5,932 bases of DNA from CAUPWF01 sp964367905 (lineage in GTDB: Bacteria; Bacillota; Clostridia; Lachnospirales; Lachnospiraceae), in contig CAYIZP010000084.1 in the NCBI GenBank assembly GCA_964367905.1, positions 1-5,932 on the forward strand, read 5' to 3'. Shown in pieces: positions 1-5,156 of this stretch (its first letter is position 1; each line of letters starts with the position of its first letter). The position numbers were made by a program, and so were the translations under genes. The notes beneath the pieces were generated by a model, which saw only the letters and a program-made list of their open reading frames with translations, made no database searches and had not been told where the DNA came from.

Positions 1-3
1 CTA

Positions 4-40
4 TATATTATCTTAACTACTCACCTAAACAAAAGGAGGT
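4..40 (+). promoter_or_regulatory. 5' leader of the permease: AT-rich possible -10 and strong RBS
   Basis: AAGGAGGT at 33-40 is a near-perfect Shine-Dalgarno sequence for the permease. TATATT at 4-9 could be a -10 element, but any -35 would lie outside the window, so the promoter call is tentative; the RBS is firm. Confidence 0.4.
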
Positions 41-44
41 CATT

Positions 45-1202
45 ATGAATATACAAAATTTCTTTTCTAACTTATGGACATTATTTATTGATATGTCGTT
101 TTATATTATGCTAGGATTGTTGCTTGTAGGAATTTTACATAGTTTCGTAGATAAGAAGTGGATTACATCTCAGATTGGTAGCACTAGCTTCTGGTCTGTA
201 GTAAAAGCTTCTATTATAGGAGTTCCTCTTCCGCTCTGCTCCTGTGGAGTGGTTCCAACTGCGGTAGAACTAAAGAAAACTGGGGGATCCAACGGAGCTG
301 TTGTGTCTTTCTTAGTATCGACACCTCAAACTGGTGTGGACAGCATCATTGCAACCTGGGGAATTCTCGGTCCCTTCATTGCAATCTTTCGCGCCTGTGC
401 AGCTTTTATCTCCGGAATTATTACCGGTGCCATCGTCAATATCTTTGGCAAGGATGTGAAACTGACCGAGACCAAATCCTCTTGCGGTTGTAGCTCTGAA
501 CCAGAACCTAGCACATCAAGTTGTGGCTGTAGCTCTGTGCCCGATCCGTCTGAATCGAGTTGTTGTTGTAGCACGACACCTGAACCAGAGGAAACTAGTT
601 GCTGTTGTAGTTCTACTTCAAAACCAGCAACAATATCATTTGGCGAGAAGCTGAAGAACGTCTTTACATATGGATTCTGTTCTTTCCTCGATGAAATCGC
701 CTTTCATTTCATCATCGGAATACTGATTTCTGCATTAATTTCCACCATAATTCCTGAAGACTTCTTCATTGGATATGGTTTAGATAGCGGGATACTCTCC
801 ATGCTTTTGATGGTCCTCATCGGATTACCGATGTATATCTGTTCCACTTCTTCTATACCAATTGCGCTATCTCTAATTATGAAGGGGCTTTCACCTGGAG
901 CCGCATTTGTATTTTTATTTACAGGACCTGTTTCCAATATGGCATCACTAATCGTCATAGCCAAGAGCCTTGGTAAAAAAATAACTGCCATTTATGTAGG
1001 CAGTGTTATCGTACTTTCCATTACATTTGGAATGATTTTTGATTATATCATCAGTGCTTTGCACCTTGATGTGCTGACACTTACCGAAACCCATGTACAT
1101 CATGAACAATTGCCATGGTATTCTCTTGTGATTGCTGGAGTCTTCTTGCTTTTGTTAATCAGGAGTTCCATCGTAATCCTAAGTGAGAAATTAAAAAAAT
1201 AA
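45..1202 (+). CDS. COG0701/SO_0444-type metal efflux permease with Cys-repeat loop
   Basis: A 385-residue integral membrane permease of the COG0701 (DUF318/ArsP-like) superfamily, closest in pattern to SO_0444-type Cu/Zn efflux transporters. The two halves carry the family's paired signatures: PLPLCSCGVVP at residues 61-71 followed by GGSNGAVVSFLVSTPQTG at 80-97, and PMYICSTSSIP at 262-272 followed by SPGAAFVFLFTGPVSN at 283-298. I estimate eight or so membrane helices. Between the halves, residues 145-196 form a soluble loop of four 13-residue repeats, each with a CGC or CCC cluster and a Pro/Glu/Ser spacer, probably a metal-binding loop. HVHH at 350-353 before the last helix may add ligands. 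The start is clear: AAGGAGGT at 33-40 lies 4 bases before ATG. The next gene is a metal-dependent repressor, which suits metal export, but the actual substrate (Cu, Zn, As or Fe) cannot be read from sequence. Confidence 0.85.
   Translation: MNIQNFFSNLWTLFIDMSFYIMLGLLLVGILHSFVDKKWITSQIGSTSFWSVVKASIIGVPLPLCSCGVVPTAVELKKTGGSNGAVVSFLVSTPQTGVDSIIATWGILGPFIAIFRACAAFISGIITGAIVNIFGKDVKLTETKSSCGCSSEPEPSTSSCGCSSVPDPSESSCCCSTTPEPEETSCCCSSTSKPATISFGEKLKNVFTYGFCSFLDEIAFHFIIGILISALISTIIPEDFFIGYGLDSGILSMLLMVLIGLPMYICSTSSIPIALSLIMKGLSPGAAFVFLFTGPVSNMASLIVIAKSLGKKITAIYVGSVIVLSITFGMIFDYIISALHLDVLTLTETHVHHEQLPWYSLVIAGVFLLLLIRSSIVILSEKLKK
477..632 (+). repeat. Four in-frame 39-bp tandem repeats encoding Cys clusters
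   Basis: Four consecutive 39-base units in the permease gene encode 13-residue repeats starting at residues 145, 158, 171 and 184. Each begins S/T-S-C-G/C-C-S-S/T and continues with a Pro/Glu/Asp/Ser spacer. The period is exact at protein level, while DNA identity between units has drifted in third positions and spacers. This suggests an older duplication kept by selection for the Cys clusters. Confidence 0.9.
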
Positions 1203-1238
1203 TTGCAATACCTACACAAAAACAAAAGTAGCAAAATA

Positions 1239-1274
1239 AAATGTCTTGAATTTCAATTGCAGTTCAAGGCATTT
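1239..1274 (+). terminator. Hairpin after the permease, possible weak terminator
   Basis: Arms AAATGTCTTGAA (1239-1250) and TTCAAGGCATTT (1263-1274) pair over 12 positions with a single G-U wobble around a 12-base loop. The following bases (catgttac) contain no U-run, so termination would be weak. It lies 36 bases after the permease stop and 63 bases before the repressor start, and may reduce read-through into the repressor gene. Confidence 0.5.
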
Positions 1275-1325
1275 CATGTTACACTTGTAGGCGAGACAAC
1301 AACGATGCAATTAAAAAATGTTTAA

Positions 1326-1330
1326 TGGAG
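1326..1330 (+). promoter_or_regulatory. RBS that fixes the DtxR-type gene start
   Basis: TGGAG at 1326-1330 is 7 bases before ATG 1338 but only 1 base before the in-frame ATG at 1332. The spacing favours 1338, which also gives the usual family N terminus MKIxESAEDYLE. Confidence 0.7.
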
Positions 1331-1337
1331 TATGCCT

Positions 1338-1706
1338 ATGAAAATTTATGAATCTGCTGAAGATTACCTAGAAACTATCTTACTACTAAAAAATCAAATC
1401 GGACTCGTTCGTTCTATTGATATTGTAAACCATCTCGGTTATTCCAAACCAAGCGTCAGTGTTGCAATGAAAAAGCTACGTGAAAATGAATTGATAACCG
1501 TCAATGATTCAGGGCATATTGAACTCACGGAGCAAGGACAAAAAATTGCTAGTGGTGTGTATGAAAAACATCAGATATTAACCACTATCTTGATTGATTT
1601 AGGGGTAACACCAGAAATAGCAAAGGAAGATGCCTGCAAAATTGAACATCATTTGAGTGACGAAAGTTTTGAAAAAATTCGTGATTATATAAATCGAAAA
1701 AAATAA
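1338..1706 (+). CDS. Short DtxR/MntR-family metal-dependent transcriptional repressor
   Basis: A 122-residue metalloregulator that should bind DNA as a dimer when loaded with Fe2+ or Mn2+. The winged HTH spans about residues 20-65 (recognition region GYSKPSVSVAMKKL, 34-47), followed by the dimerisation/metal domain. By alignment to Bacillus MntR the likely ligands are D9, E12, H78, C100, E103 and H104. D9/E12 are MntR-like, while C100 sits where MntR has E99 and corresponds to C102 of DtxR. The C-terminal SH3/FeoA-like domain of full-length DtxR is absent, as in MntR. The start at 1338 rather than 1332 is chosen on RBS spacing. It follows the permease by 135 bases, with a hairpin between them, so it may have its own promoter; I found only weak candidates. 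Targets are not visible; the neighbouring permease and ATPase operon are reasonable guesses. Metal specificity is unresolved. Confidence 0.88.
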   Translation: MKIYESAEDYLETILLLKNQIGLVRSIDIVNHLGYSKPSVSVAMKKLRENELITVNDSGHIELTEQGQKIASGVYEKHQILTTILIDLGVTPEIAKEDACKIEHHLSDESFEKIRDYINRKK

Positions 1707-1708
1707 CT

Positions 1709-1758
1709 AATTAGTGACAGAGAAGAAAGTACATTCCATTTCATCCCTGTCACTAATT
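1709..1758. terminator. Bidirectional terminator between convergent genes
   Basis: AATTAGTGACAG (1709-1720) and CTGTCACTAATT (1747-1758) form a perfect 12-bp stem around a 26-base loop. On the + strand it is followed by TTATTATT, and on the - strand by AGTTATTTTTTT, so it can end transcripts from both sides. It begins 2 bases after the repressor stop and lies 3 bases beyond the stop of the 26-aa ORF on the other strand, a tight fit to both genes. Confidence 0.85.
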
Positions 1759-1761
1759 TTA

Positions 1762-1842
1762 TTATTGATGCTTTTTCCCTGTCCAAAAACACATAATCAT
1801 GGCAACCACTGCCAATCTAGCCCAAAACTTATGATATTTCAT
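1762..1842 (-). CDS. 26-aa membrane micropeptide overlapping the P-type ATPase stop
   Basis: A 26-codon ORF read directly from the reverse strand. It begins with MKYHKFWARL, has a hydrophobic stretch at about residues 6-20 including two Trp (W7, W20) and one Cys (C18), and ends in the basic tail GKKHQ. This is the layout of a single-pass membrane micropeptide with basic residues at both ends. Its ATG lies inside the last codons of the ATPase gene in another frame (14-base overlap). A strong GGAGG (1852-1856 on the complement) sits 9 bases upstream within the ATPase coding region, so translational coupling is likely. The shared bidirectional terminator follows 3 bases after its stop. I do not assign a named family. 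It could be a small partner or regulator of the ATPase. The alternative is a chance ORF, which the RBS, hydrophobic core and terminator position argue against. Confidence 0.6.
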   Translation of the reverse strand: MKYHKFWARLAVVAMIMCFWTGKKHQ

Positions 1843-3961
1843 CTTCACATTCCTCCGCTATACTAACTCTATCTGTTTTCCGCATAATCGGCTTAGCTGA
1901 TGTTGCTGTCAACGCTAAAGTTGATGCATTATGTAGCCATGCAGATGTTCCCGCTGTAACAACTCCGAATATTCCCAATATAATAAGAGCTGTATTAAAT
2001 GTCACTATTATTCCATATTGACGATAAATCTTTTTCATCAACTTATCTGACAGCCTTCGAATTTCAACAATCTTCGTAAGCTCATCAGACATTACTGATA
2101 TGTCTGCAACTTCTCGTGCGATGTCAGATGAACCATTGAGGGTCAGTGATACATCGGCAACGCTCAATGCTGGAGTGTCATTGATGCCATCTCCGACCAT
2201 AAGTACCACTTTCCCTTCAGATTTCAGTTGTTCAACAATCGCAGCCTTTCCATCTGGTAATACAGAAGCGTAGTATTTATCGATTCCTAATAGTTTACTT
2301 GTATGCCTTGCACTACTTTCTCCATCACCAGTAATCATGTAGATATTTTCTACACCTTCATCACGTAACATTTCTATCGTAGCTTTTGCATCATGACGTG
2401 GTGGATCATTGACACAGATAATCCCTATGAGCTCATTATCTACTGCTAGATAAACTGCACTGTCACTTCCAATTTGTTCCGAAATCCACACTTCTTTTTC
2501 TGATGGATACGGTACTTTTTCATCTTCAAACACGAAATGTCTACTACCTATAACTGAATGCTTTTCCTTGTATATACTTGCAATTCCATGTGCAACAATG
2601 TACTCTACCTTACCGTGTTCTTCTGGATGATGTACTCCACTCTCCTTTGCTTGCCTAACAATAGAAGCCGCAACACTATGTGGAAAATGTTCTTCTAGAC
2701 ATGCTGCTATTTTCAGCACATCATTTTCACTATAATCATCATGAAGCGAAATAATTTTAGATACCTTCGGAACCGCATTCGTAAGTGTACCTGTCTTGTC
2801 AAAAACTATCGTATCTACTTTAGCTAGGGCCTCAAGGTATTTTCCACCCTTAGTAAGCACTTGATGATTCACACCCTCTTTTAAGGCTGAAATAATTGTA
2901 ACAGGAGTTGTCAGCTTAATCGCACATGAAAAATCCACCATCAATACCGACAGTGCCCGAGTAATACTTCCCGTGAGAACTAGTGTTGCAAAAAACAATC
3001 CAAAACTAATTGGGACTATATCATCCGCCAAACGCTCCGCACGACCTTGCAACAATGCCTTTTCTTTCTCTCCTGTGTCGATTAAATCAATAATCTTGGC
3101 AATTCTAGAATCATTCTGAAGACTACGCACCGTTACATCTATCTCACCATCTTCTAAAACCGTGCCTGCAAACACTGTGGCATCAATCGTTTTATGTACG
3201 GATATAGGTTCTCCTGTCATTGTCGCTTCATTAATAAGAGCATCCCCAGCGATAATTGTTCCATCAATTGGTATAAGACTTCCTTTTCTCACCCGAATCA
3301 CATCTCCAACCCCAATATCCGCTTGAGAAACTTCTACTTCTATGCCATCTTTTATCAACCAAATCTTATCTACGTTAATCTTAAGGCTCTGAGCCAATGC
3401 ATTCTTCGCTCTTAGATTCGAATATTCTAATAGCAAATCAGAAATTCCGAGCAAAAACATAGTAGACGATGCTGTCTTGTAGTTTCTCGACAGCATCGCT
3501 GCACCCAGTGCAGTTCCATCCAACACCTCGACATTAATCTTCTTATCTGCAAGTGCCTTGAATCCATTAATCAAGTATGGTACTACTCTTATCGTCGTAT
3601 AGATTCTCTGGATTGGCATCGGTAGAAGATACGAACGTGCCACATATCCTACGCAGTGCTTTACCAAACGTTTTTTAACATCTTTCTCTAGTAATTTTGC
3701 TCTTTCTTCTTGTGATGGTTCCCCTTCTTGCACTTGAGAACTCTTTATAGAAGATATAAAATTTAAAACCAATTCTCTTGAATTTTCCTCTGTATATCTG
3801 ATAAGCACCGAGCCATTCACTTCGTTCGTCGAAACACTTGCAATTCCATCCAAAGAAAGGAGCTGTTCAGATAATCCGTAACATTGCTCCTTAGTTAATA
3901 TATATCTTCCAAAACGAATTCTAAGTCTTCCCGGCTTATCACACACAATGTGATACTTCAT
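1829..3961 (-). CDS. fezB: P1B-6-like heavy-metal P-type ATPase, candidate ferrosome ATPase FezB
   Basis: A 710-residue metal-transporting P-type ATPase. Residues 1-70 form an HMA-like domain lacking CxxC; instead there is an arginine-rich strand, PGRLRIRFGR (10-19). About four helices follow at roughly 100-180, then the actuator domain with TGE at 249-251. Two helices follow (315-365), the second carrying FSCA at 344-347 in place of CPC. The phosphorylation motif DKTGT is at 388-392 (D388). HFPHS (425-429) replaces the usual HP dipeptide, TGD is at 544-546, the GDGINDTPAL hinge at 590-599, and two final helices end near 692. All catalytic motifs are intact. The arginine-rich N terminus and SCA-type helix motif fit the P1B-6 group, whose FezB members build iron-filled ferrosomes. 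The start has AAGGAG 6 bases upstream. It lies 24 bases after the FezA-like gene, in one operon. The symbol is provisional; general metal efflux is the alternative. Confidence 0.85.
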   Translation of the reverse strand: MKYHIVCDKPGRLRIRFGRYILTKEQCYGLSEQLLSLDGIASVSTNEVNGSVLIRYTEENSRELVLNFISSIKSSQVQEGEPSQEERAKLLEKDVKKRLVKHCVGYVARSYLLPMPIQRIYTTIRVVPYLINGFKALADKKINVEVLDGTALGAAMLSRNYKTASSTMFLLGISDLLLEYSNLRAKNALAQSLKINVDKIWLIKDGIEVEVSQADIGVGDVIRVRKGSLIPIDGTIIAGDALINEATMTGEPISVHKTIDATVFAGTVLEDGEIDVTVRSLQNDSRIAKIIDLIDTGEKEKALLQGRAERLADDIVPISFGLFFATLVLTGSITRALSVLMVDFSCAIKLTTPVTIISALKEGVNHQVLTKGGKYLEALAKVDTIVFDKTGTLTNAVPKVSKIISLHDDYSENDVLKIAACLEEHFPHSVAASIVRQAKESGVHHPEEHGKVEYIVAHGIASIYKEKHSVIGSRHFVFEDEKVPYPSEKEVWISEQIGSDSAVYLAVDNELIGIICVNDPPRHDAKATIEMLRDEGVENIYMITGDGESSARHTSKLLGIDKYYASVLPDGKAAIVEQLKSEGKVVLMVGDGINDTPALSVADVSLTLNGSSDIAREVADISVMSDELTKIVEIRRLSDKLMKKIYRQYGIIVTFNTALIILGIFGVVTAGTSAWLHNASTLALTATSAKPIMRKTDRVSIAEECEDEIS
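1852..1856 (-). promoter_or_regulatory. RBS for the 26-aa ORF, embedded in the ATPase gene
   Basis: GGAGG on the - strand, 9 bases before the micropeptide ATG at 1842. It is formed by the Ala-Glu-Glu codons near the ATPase C terminus. Confidence 0.55.
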
Positions 3962-3985
3962 AGACTTCTCCTTAAATTGCCGTAA

Positions 3986-4252
3986 TTATTCGCAATCACC
4001 TTCTTCACATTCACATCCACAATCGCATCCTTGTCTTGCTGCTGCTTTTGCTTCTGCACAGATATCATCTGCTTCTTCCTTAATATTCGCTGCTGTTTCC
4101 ACTACTTTATCCTTTAACATAATACTGCCAGCCACACTCTTTACTGCAATATCTCGAGCTTTTTTAGTCTTTAAAAACCCTAATACCGCTAATCCTGCCG
4201 CTGCCCCTGCAAGGAAAATACATTTTCTTTCTTTTGTCAAACATTCTAACAT
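3986..4252 (-). CDS. Small membrane protein with Cys/acidic tail, FezA-like
   Basis: An 88-residue protein directly upstream of the ATPase. Residues 11-27 are one hydrophobic, Ala/Gly-rich membrane segment (LAGAAAGLAVLGFL). Residues 29-73 form a charged, probably amphipathic helix. The C terminus is a cysteine/acidic tail, CDCGCECEEGDC (76-87, five Cys), a likely metal-binding site. The architecture resembles small ATPase-linked membrane proteins of Firmicutes that I associate with DUF6110. Its place before a P1B-6-like ATPase parallels FezA in C. difficile ferrosome operons. A role as membrane scaffold, docking partner or metal chaperone for the ATPase is inference. The start is ATG at 4252: AAGGAGG ends 8 bases before it, whereas the in-frame GTG at 4258 would be only 2 bases from that RBS. 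Confidence 0.75.
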   Translation of the reverse strand: MLECLTKERKCIFLAGAAAGLAVLGFLKTKKARDIAVKSVAGSIMLKDKVVETAANIKEEADDICAEAKAAARQGCDCGCECEEGDCE

Positions 4253-4260
4253 ATTCACTT

Positions 4261-4267
4261 CCTCCTT
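4261..4267 (-). promoter_or_regulatory. RBS that fixes the FezA-like gene start
   Basis: AAGGAGG on the - strand. Spacing is 8 bases to ATG 4252 and 2 bases to GTG 4258, so ATG is preferred. Confidence 0.75.
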
Positions 4268-4270
4268 TTT

Positions 4271-4299
4271 GTTATCATTTTATTGTAACAAGGTTATCA
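4271..4299 (-). promoter_or_regulatory. Candidate promoter/operator of the fez-like operon with TGATAAC direct repeats
   Basis: On the - strand, TGATAAC occurs at 4299-4293 and again at 4277-4271, 22 bases apart (about two helical turns). Between them is TACAAT (4287-4282), a good -10 element without a convincing -35. Transcription would start near the second repeat, 20 or so bases before the ATG. The repeats are well placed to bind a regulator as tandem half-sites. The upstream AraC-type protein is a natural candidate, since that family often binds direct repeats. TGATAAC also resembles a Fur half-site (TGATAAT). Confidence 0.4.
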
Positions 4300-4638
4300 C
4301 TACTTTTCTACTCCAAAACGACATTTTTTTCTATAATTCGATGGAGTTATTCCATAAACGCTCTTAAACGCATTGGAAAATTTACTCATATTCGTATAGC
4401 CAATCTCACTAGCAATCTCACAAATTAAGGAATTAGTGATTCTCAGCTTGGTTTTCGCCTTTTTTAATTTCACTTTTCGAATATATTTTTTTGGAGATAT
4501 TCCTAAATATCTTACGTATAATTGTCGCAATGTTGTTTCTGATACAAATAATTTTTCTACGATCTGCTGCTCTGTCATCGTAGACTCAAGCAATAACCGT
4601 CTCGATTGATTTATGATTTTCTTGGTTCCCTCATTCAT
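4300..4638 (-). CDS. Single-domain AraC-family transcriptional regulator
   Basis: A 112-residue protein consisting only of an AraC/XylS DNA-binding domain, like MarA or SoxS, with no sensor domain. The first HTH is at about 22-43 (TEQQIVEKLFVSETTLRQLY). The second is at about 72-93 and is followed by the family signature, with KFSNAFKSVYGITPSNYRK at 86-104. The second-HTH segment is of the PchR-like type common near iron genes, which is recall rather than a search result. The start is ATG 4638, with GGAG 6 bases upstream; the in-frame ATG at 4650 and TTG at 4656 lack an RBS, and 4656 lies inside the terminator stem. It lies 47 bases before the FezA-like gene on the same strand. With no ligand domain, its own expression level probably sets its activity. 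A local regulator of the downstream operon is the simplest hypothesis. Confidence 0.85.
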   Translation of the reverse strand: MNEGTKKIINQSRRLLLESTMTEQQIVEKLFVSETTLRQLYVRYLGISPKKYIRKVKLKKAKTKLRITNSLICEIASEIGYTNMSKFSNAFKSVYGITPSNYRKKCRFGVEK

Positions 4639-4648
4639 ATGCCTCTCC
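4639..4648 (-). promoter_or_regulatory. RBS that fixes the AraC-type gene start
   Basis: On the - strand GGAGAGG runs from 4648 to 4642, and its GGAG is 6 bases before ATG 4638. No RBS precedes the earlier in-frame starts at 4650 and 4656. Confidence 0.6.
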
Positions 4649-4654
4649 ATAATC

Positions 4655-4682
4655 AAAACCCAAGAGCATCCTCTTGGGTTTT
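4655..4682 (-). terminator. Intrinsic terminator after flavodoxin
   Basis: AAAACCCAAGAG (4655-4666) and CTCTTGGGTTTT (4671-4682) pair perfectly over 12 bases around a 4-base loop. On the - strand the stem ends in TTTT followed by GATTAT, an intrinsic terminator with a short U-tract, 8 bases after the flavodoxin stop. On the + strand the tail TTTTACTTTTTT is stronger, but no + strand gene precedes it. Its last base is only 16 bases from the AraC-type start. Confidence 0.85.
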
Positions 4683-4690
4683 ACTTTTTT

Positions 4691-5101
4691 CTATGCTAAG
4701 TTCTCTCCACATATCTTGCAAGCATCCTCCGCATCAGCATCTGGTGTTTCATTGCACATGTAGGTCGCTAGTGTTTTCGCCGTTGTTTCCGCTTCCCAAT
4801 TTCTCATCCACTCGCCGTCTCCCCATCCATAAGAACCAAATAACAATACATTCTTATCTGCAAGACTTCCTTTTACATCATCCCACATCGGTTGGAATTC
4901 TGTTTCTTCCAAAACTTCATCTCCCATAGATGGGCATCCAAATGCGATAGAATCATAATCCCCTACCTTATCTGCAGAAAAACTATCCGATGTCATAATC
5001 TCAACATCTGCACCTTTTGACTTAGCTCCCTCTGCAACAAAGTTTGCCATTACCTCTGTATTCCCTGTTCCACTCCAATAAACCACTGCAACTTTACTCA
5101 T
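4691..5101 (-). CDS. Short-chain flavodoxin
   Basis: A 136-residue cytoplasmic FMN electron carrier, a full-length short-chain flavodoxin. The phosphate-binding loop WSGTGNTE is at 9-16. The 50s/60s loop GCPSMGDEVLEETEF is at 55-69. The third FMN loop GSYGWGDGEW is at 89-98, with W93 suited to stack near the isoalloxazine ring. These loops are almost the same as in Clostridium beijerinckii flavodoxin. The tail carries C128 and C131 (CKIC), not part of the FMN site. Flavodoxins commonly replace ferredoxin when iron is scarce, which fits the neighbouring metal genes. ATG 5101 has AAGGAG 9 bases upstream. It lies 32 bases after the DUF3793 gene and is followed at once by a hairpin terminator. 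It may be made from the DUF3793 operon or from its own candidate promoter at 5128-5156. Confidence 0.95.
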   Translation of the reverse strand: MSKVAVVYWSGTGNTEVMANFVAEGAKSKGADVEIMTSDSFSADKVGDYDSIAFGCPSMGDEVLEETEFQPMWDDVKGSLADKNVLLFGSYGWGDGEWMRNWEAETTAKTLATYMCNETPDADAEDACKICGENLA

Positions 5102-5127
5102 TTTAATAATCTCCTTTTTATAAAATA

Positions 5128-5156
5128 TCTATATCATGCAACCACTTTTTTCTTAA
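5128..5156 (-). promoter_or_regulatory. Candidate promoter for flavodoxin
   Basis: On the - strand, TTAAGA (5156-5151) and TATAGA (5133-5128) are 17 bases apart, with TG one base before the -10 (extended -10). Each hexamer matches the consensus at 4 of 6 positions. It overlaps the end of the DUF3793 gene and would give a leader of about 20 bases. Confidence 0.3.

Noticed and set aside
23..40. ACCT/AGGT pairing that could hide the permease RBS as a riboswitch-like hairpin
   Set aside because: Only 4 contiguous base pairs; too weak to call, and most of the leader is outside the window.
477..632. CRISPR-like or mobile repeat from the 39-bp period
   Set aside because: Units are contiguous, in frame, without unique spacers, and conserved at protein level, so this is a coding repeat.
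326..991. Open frames on the - strand opposite the permease (326-574 and 704-991)
   Set aside because: They mirror the permease coding strand, lack a convincing RBS and show no recognisable domain, and one owes its pattern to the antisense of the Cys repeats.
1332..1337. ATG at 1332 as start of the DtxR-type gene
   Set aside because: The RBS would be only 1 base away; ATG 1338 has proper spacing and gives the family's usual N terminus.
1829..3961. Shared MKYH start of the ATPase and the 26-aa ORF as evidence of duplication
   Set aside because: Similarity stops after four residues; the ATPase continues into an HMA-like fold and the peptide into a membrane segment.
4253..4258. GTG at 4258 as start of the FezA-like gene
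   Set aside because: Only 2 bases from the RBS, while ATG 4252 is at 8 bases.
4271..4299. A full Fur box in the fez-like promoter
   Set aside because: One half (TGATAAC) fits, but no matching inverted half at the required spacing was found; only the direct repeat is supported.
4639..4656. TTG at 4656 or ATG at 4650 as start of the AraC-type gene
   Set aside because: No RBS before either, and 4656 lies inside the terminator stem.
3194..4929. Open frames on the + strand at 3194-3415, 4234-4428 and 4606-4929
   Set aside because: They run antisense to the ATPase, the AraC-type gene and flavodoxin, have biased low-complexity composition and no RBS.
5112..5136. Fur box overlapping the flavodoxin promoter
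   Set aside because: The best alignment, TGATATAGATATTTT on the - strand, matches only about 8 of 14 informative positions, little better than expected in AT-rich DNA.
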